A DNA stretch of 64,000 nt from NCBI RefSeq assembly GCF_016908325.1, contig NZ_JAFBDR010000005.1, positions 1 to 64,000 on the forward strand, written 5' to 3'. This DNA is from Aquibacillus albus. GTDB lineage: Bacteria; Bacillota; Bacilli; Bacillales; Amphibacillaceae. Position 1 is the first letter of the stretch, and every line of letters starts with the position of its first letter. The notes under the pieces were generated by a model that saw only the letters and a list, made by a program, of their open reading frames with translations, did no database searches and had not been told where the DNA came from. This document shows positions 62,832 to 64,000 of the stretch, piece after piece. The position numbers were made by a program, and so were the translations under genes.

Positions 62832-63383
62832 TTATTTTTTCGGATAAATCATGACCATCCTAACCAAGATGATATAAAAAAAACCGAAAAGAAACAACTG
62901 TATCAGCCAGTATTCCCACCCCAGAAGAGATAGGATAGTATTTAACATTAGTGGGATTGTTAAAGCGAATAGGCTCATTTTCCAAATATGCTGATAAGCA
63001 AGGTTTCTTTTGCAAATTTTCGCAAAAATAAATCCTCCAACTGCCAACAGCGAGCTCCCTATTAACCCGGAGAAGATTACATACATCGGATAAAAAGTAA
63101 TGACTAACAATACATAAACACTATGTTGGGAATCTCCTATCATTTGACCGTTAGAAAGCCAATCAATTCCATCTGGTAAAAGTAAAATAAAAAGTAAAAC
63201 AAACAGGTAGGTTAACGCATCCCTCATGGTAACTCTATTTAATCCGAAAACTACTTTTTTATTGGGCAAATGAATACTTTGTTTAAAAAGTTGTACAAGT
63301 GTTTTGATCGGTTTCAACCCCCTCCATGCATCTTCTTCACATTTTACCTTAAGGAATCTATGAATCCAATCTAATTTTCTCAT
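62832..63383 (-). CDS. Membrane protein of unknown function (DUF1189/Yip1-like)
   Basis: A 183-residue protein with four to five hydrophobic helices from about residue 55 on and a soluble basic N-terminus. The pattern SLLAVGGFIFAKICKRNLAY followed by WKMSLFALTIP resembles DUF1189/Yip1-type membrane proteins. AAAGGAT precedes the ATG. No operon partner is seen. Confidence 0.7.
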   Translation of the reverse strand: MRKLDWIHRFLKVKCEEDAWRGLKPIKTLVQLFKQSIHLPNKKVVFGLNRVTMRDALTYLFVLLFILLLPDGIDWLSNGQMIGDSQHSVYVLLVITFYPMYVIFSGLIGSSLLAVGGFIFAKICKRNLAYQHIWKMSLFALTIPLMLNTILSLLGWEYWLIQLFLFGFFYIILVRMVMIYPKK

Positions 63384-63544
63384 TTGTATCCTTTCGCCCT
63401 ATCATGACAATAACATTGCACATATTAATATAGTAAGGACATGTGTAGAGAACTCGACATTCATTCCTTCTTATAACGAGTGTCGACGTTCCTTACCTTT
63501 TCAACCGACTCCATTTATAGATTAAAAAGAAGAAGGTGATGGTC

Positions 63545-63829
63545 ATGAATAGATGGAGAAGAAGGCAAATAAGGAGACGGCCAGGTCTTTGTTTACCCGG
63601 TTATCGTTGGTGTGGACCAGGATGCAGTGGGCCAGGTGAACCTGTCAACGAAGTCGACAATTGCTGTAAAGATCATGATGACTGCTATCGAAAATATGGT
63701 TCCTCTAGAAAATGTGACGAACTATTACTAGATTGTCTTCAAAACAAACTAGATAATCGTAGCCCTAGTGGAAGAGATGCTAGACTCATTTATAATTTTA
63801 TCAAATTCCGCAATCTATTTCGGTTTTAG
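63545..63829 (+). CDS. Small phospholipase-A2-like protein
   Basis: A 94-residue basic protein. After an Arg-rich start come LPGYRWCGPGCSGPG and VDNCCKDHDDCYRKYG (about residues 46-61), which match the calcium loop (YxGPG) and the His-Asp catalytic helix of small phospholipase A2 and parvovirus VP1-like domains. Six cysteines could form disulfides, though no signal peptide is evident. The ATG at 63545 lies eight bases after AGAAGG. Its biological role is unknown; spore association has been suggested by similar genes in other Bacillaceae but is not shown here. Confidence 0.75.
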   Translation: MNRWRRRQIRRRPGLCLPGYRWCGPGCSGPGEPVNEVDNCCKDHDDCYRKYGSSRKCDELLLDCLQNKLDNRSPSGRDARLIYNFIKFRNLFRF

Positions 63830-63858
63830 AGGATGTTTAACACATAACTAACATACAA

Positions 63859-63881
63859 AACGCTTGGATGAACCAAGCGTT
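63859..63881. terminator. Terminator between convergent genes
   Basis: AACGCTTGG-5-CCAAGCGTT. Confidence 0.7.
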
Positions 63882-63897
63882 CTACATATTCTATCCG

Positions 63898-64000
63898 CTA
63901 CTTTTTCATTTGATCCATTAAGTTATTTAAAACTGTTGCAAGTACCCCAAATTTAACAACCTCTTCCGGATCATGTGTCTTTTTAATAATTCCACGTTCT
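63898..64000 (-). CDS. C-terminal part of an unidentified protein (runs off the window)
   Basis: On the minus strand 33 residues remain in frame to a TAG stop (ERGIIKKTHDPEEVVKFGVL and then ATVLNNLMDQMKK). The frame is open to the window edge. The family cannot be named from this piece. Confidence 0.5.
   Translation of the reverse strand, partial: ERGIIKKTHDPEEVVKFGVLATVLNNLMDQMKK

Overview
The window looks like chromosomal DNA of a low-GC, endospore-forming Bacillaceae. The gene set and the repeat families recall the halotolerant Oceanobacillus/Virgibacillus/Ornithinibacillus group, but the genus cannot be fixed from this sequence alone. Pointers are a 47-residue Sda sporulation checkpoint protein, a glgBCDAP glycogen operon, a Gram-positive type (long) SRP RNA, a B-type RNase P RNA, a SAM riboswitch before yitJ-metE, poly-gamma-glutamate genes, TTG and GTG starts behind strong AGGAGG sites, and several families of short non-coding mobile repeats. 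No rRNA, tRNA, CRISPR array, transposase gene or prophage was seen.

Layout. 0-6.5 kb: a Gfo/Idh/MocA oxidoreductase, a membrane-anchored Mrr-type nuclease, an orphan LytTR response regulator, sda, and a ZorA/ZorB-like motor pair without ZorC, ZorD or ZorE. 6.7-15.4 kb: one long minus-strand unit made of two tandem promoter/guanine-class riboswitch/terminator modules, three copies of a LacI-type operator, a LacI regulator, a complete ECF transporter (S, T, two ATPases), an MTAP/PNP-family phosphorylase, a ComB-family phosphatase, an MtnA-family isomerase and a YczE-family membrane protein. 15.6-18.1 kb: a 51-bp tandem repeat, an RsbR-like STAS protein and a YitT protein. 18.1-28.5 kb: glycogen metabolism (glgB-C-D-A-P plus a GH13 hydrolase). 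28.9-31.5 kb: an RNase J, then rnpB directly downstream of the SRP RNA gene.

31.8-36 kb holds small proteins, a redoxin lipoprotein with an in-frame UGA exactly at the first position of a CxxC motif (a likely selenoprotein with a SECIS-like hairpin), two aldo/keto reductases, a VOC protein and an HxlR regulator. 36.4-41 kb: an L,D-transpeptidase, a tyrosine-rich small protein, an SDR, a diguanylate cyclase, a TVP38 protein and a NUDIX hydrolase. 41.2-46 kb: a poly-gamma-glutamate locus (pgsB, pgsC, a small membrane protein, a gamma-glutamyltranspeptidase and an N-formylglutamate amidohydrolase-like protein) that lacks pgsA/capA. 46.3-64 kb: htpX, a gamma carbonic anhydrase, a SLAP-like protein whose 3' end lies inside a structured repeat, an atypical LuxR regulator, an orphan TctC protein, a membrane GDPD, an ACT-domain malic enzyme, a double P-loop ATPase, a glutamine-rich small protein, metE and yitJ under one SAM riboswitch, and a small phospholipase-A2-like protein.

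Taken together, the most striking items are (1) the UGA/UxxC redoxin lipoprotein with a SECIS-like hairpin, (2) the purine-riboswitch-controlled ECF/phosphorylase/isomerase/phosphatase operon, which suggests a purine-nucleoside or deoxyadenosine-type salvage route ending in dephosphorylation instead of aldol cleavage, and (3) the ZorAB-like motor pair with no effector. Several short non-autonomous repeat families have shaped the intergenic regions and some gene ends.
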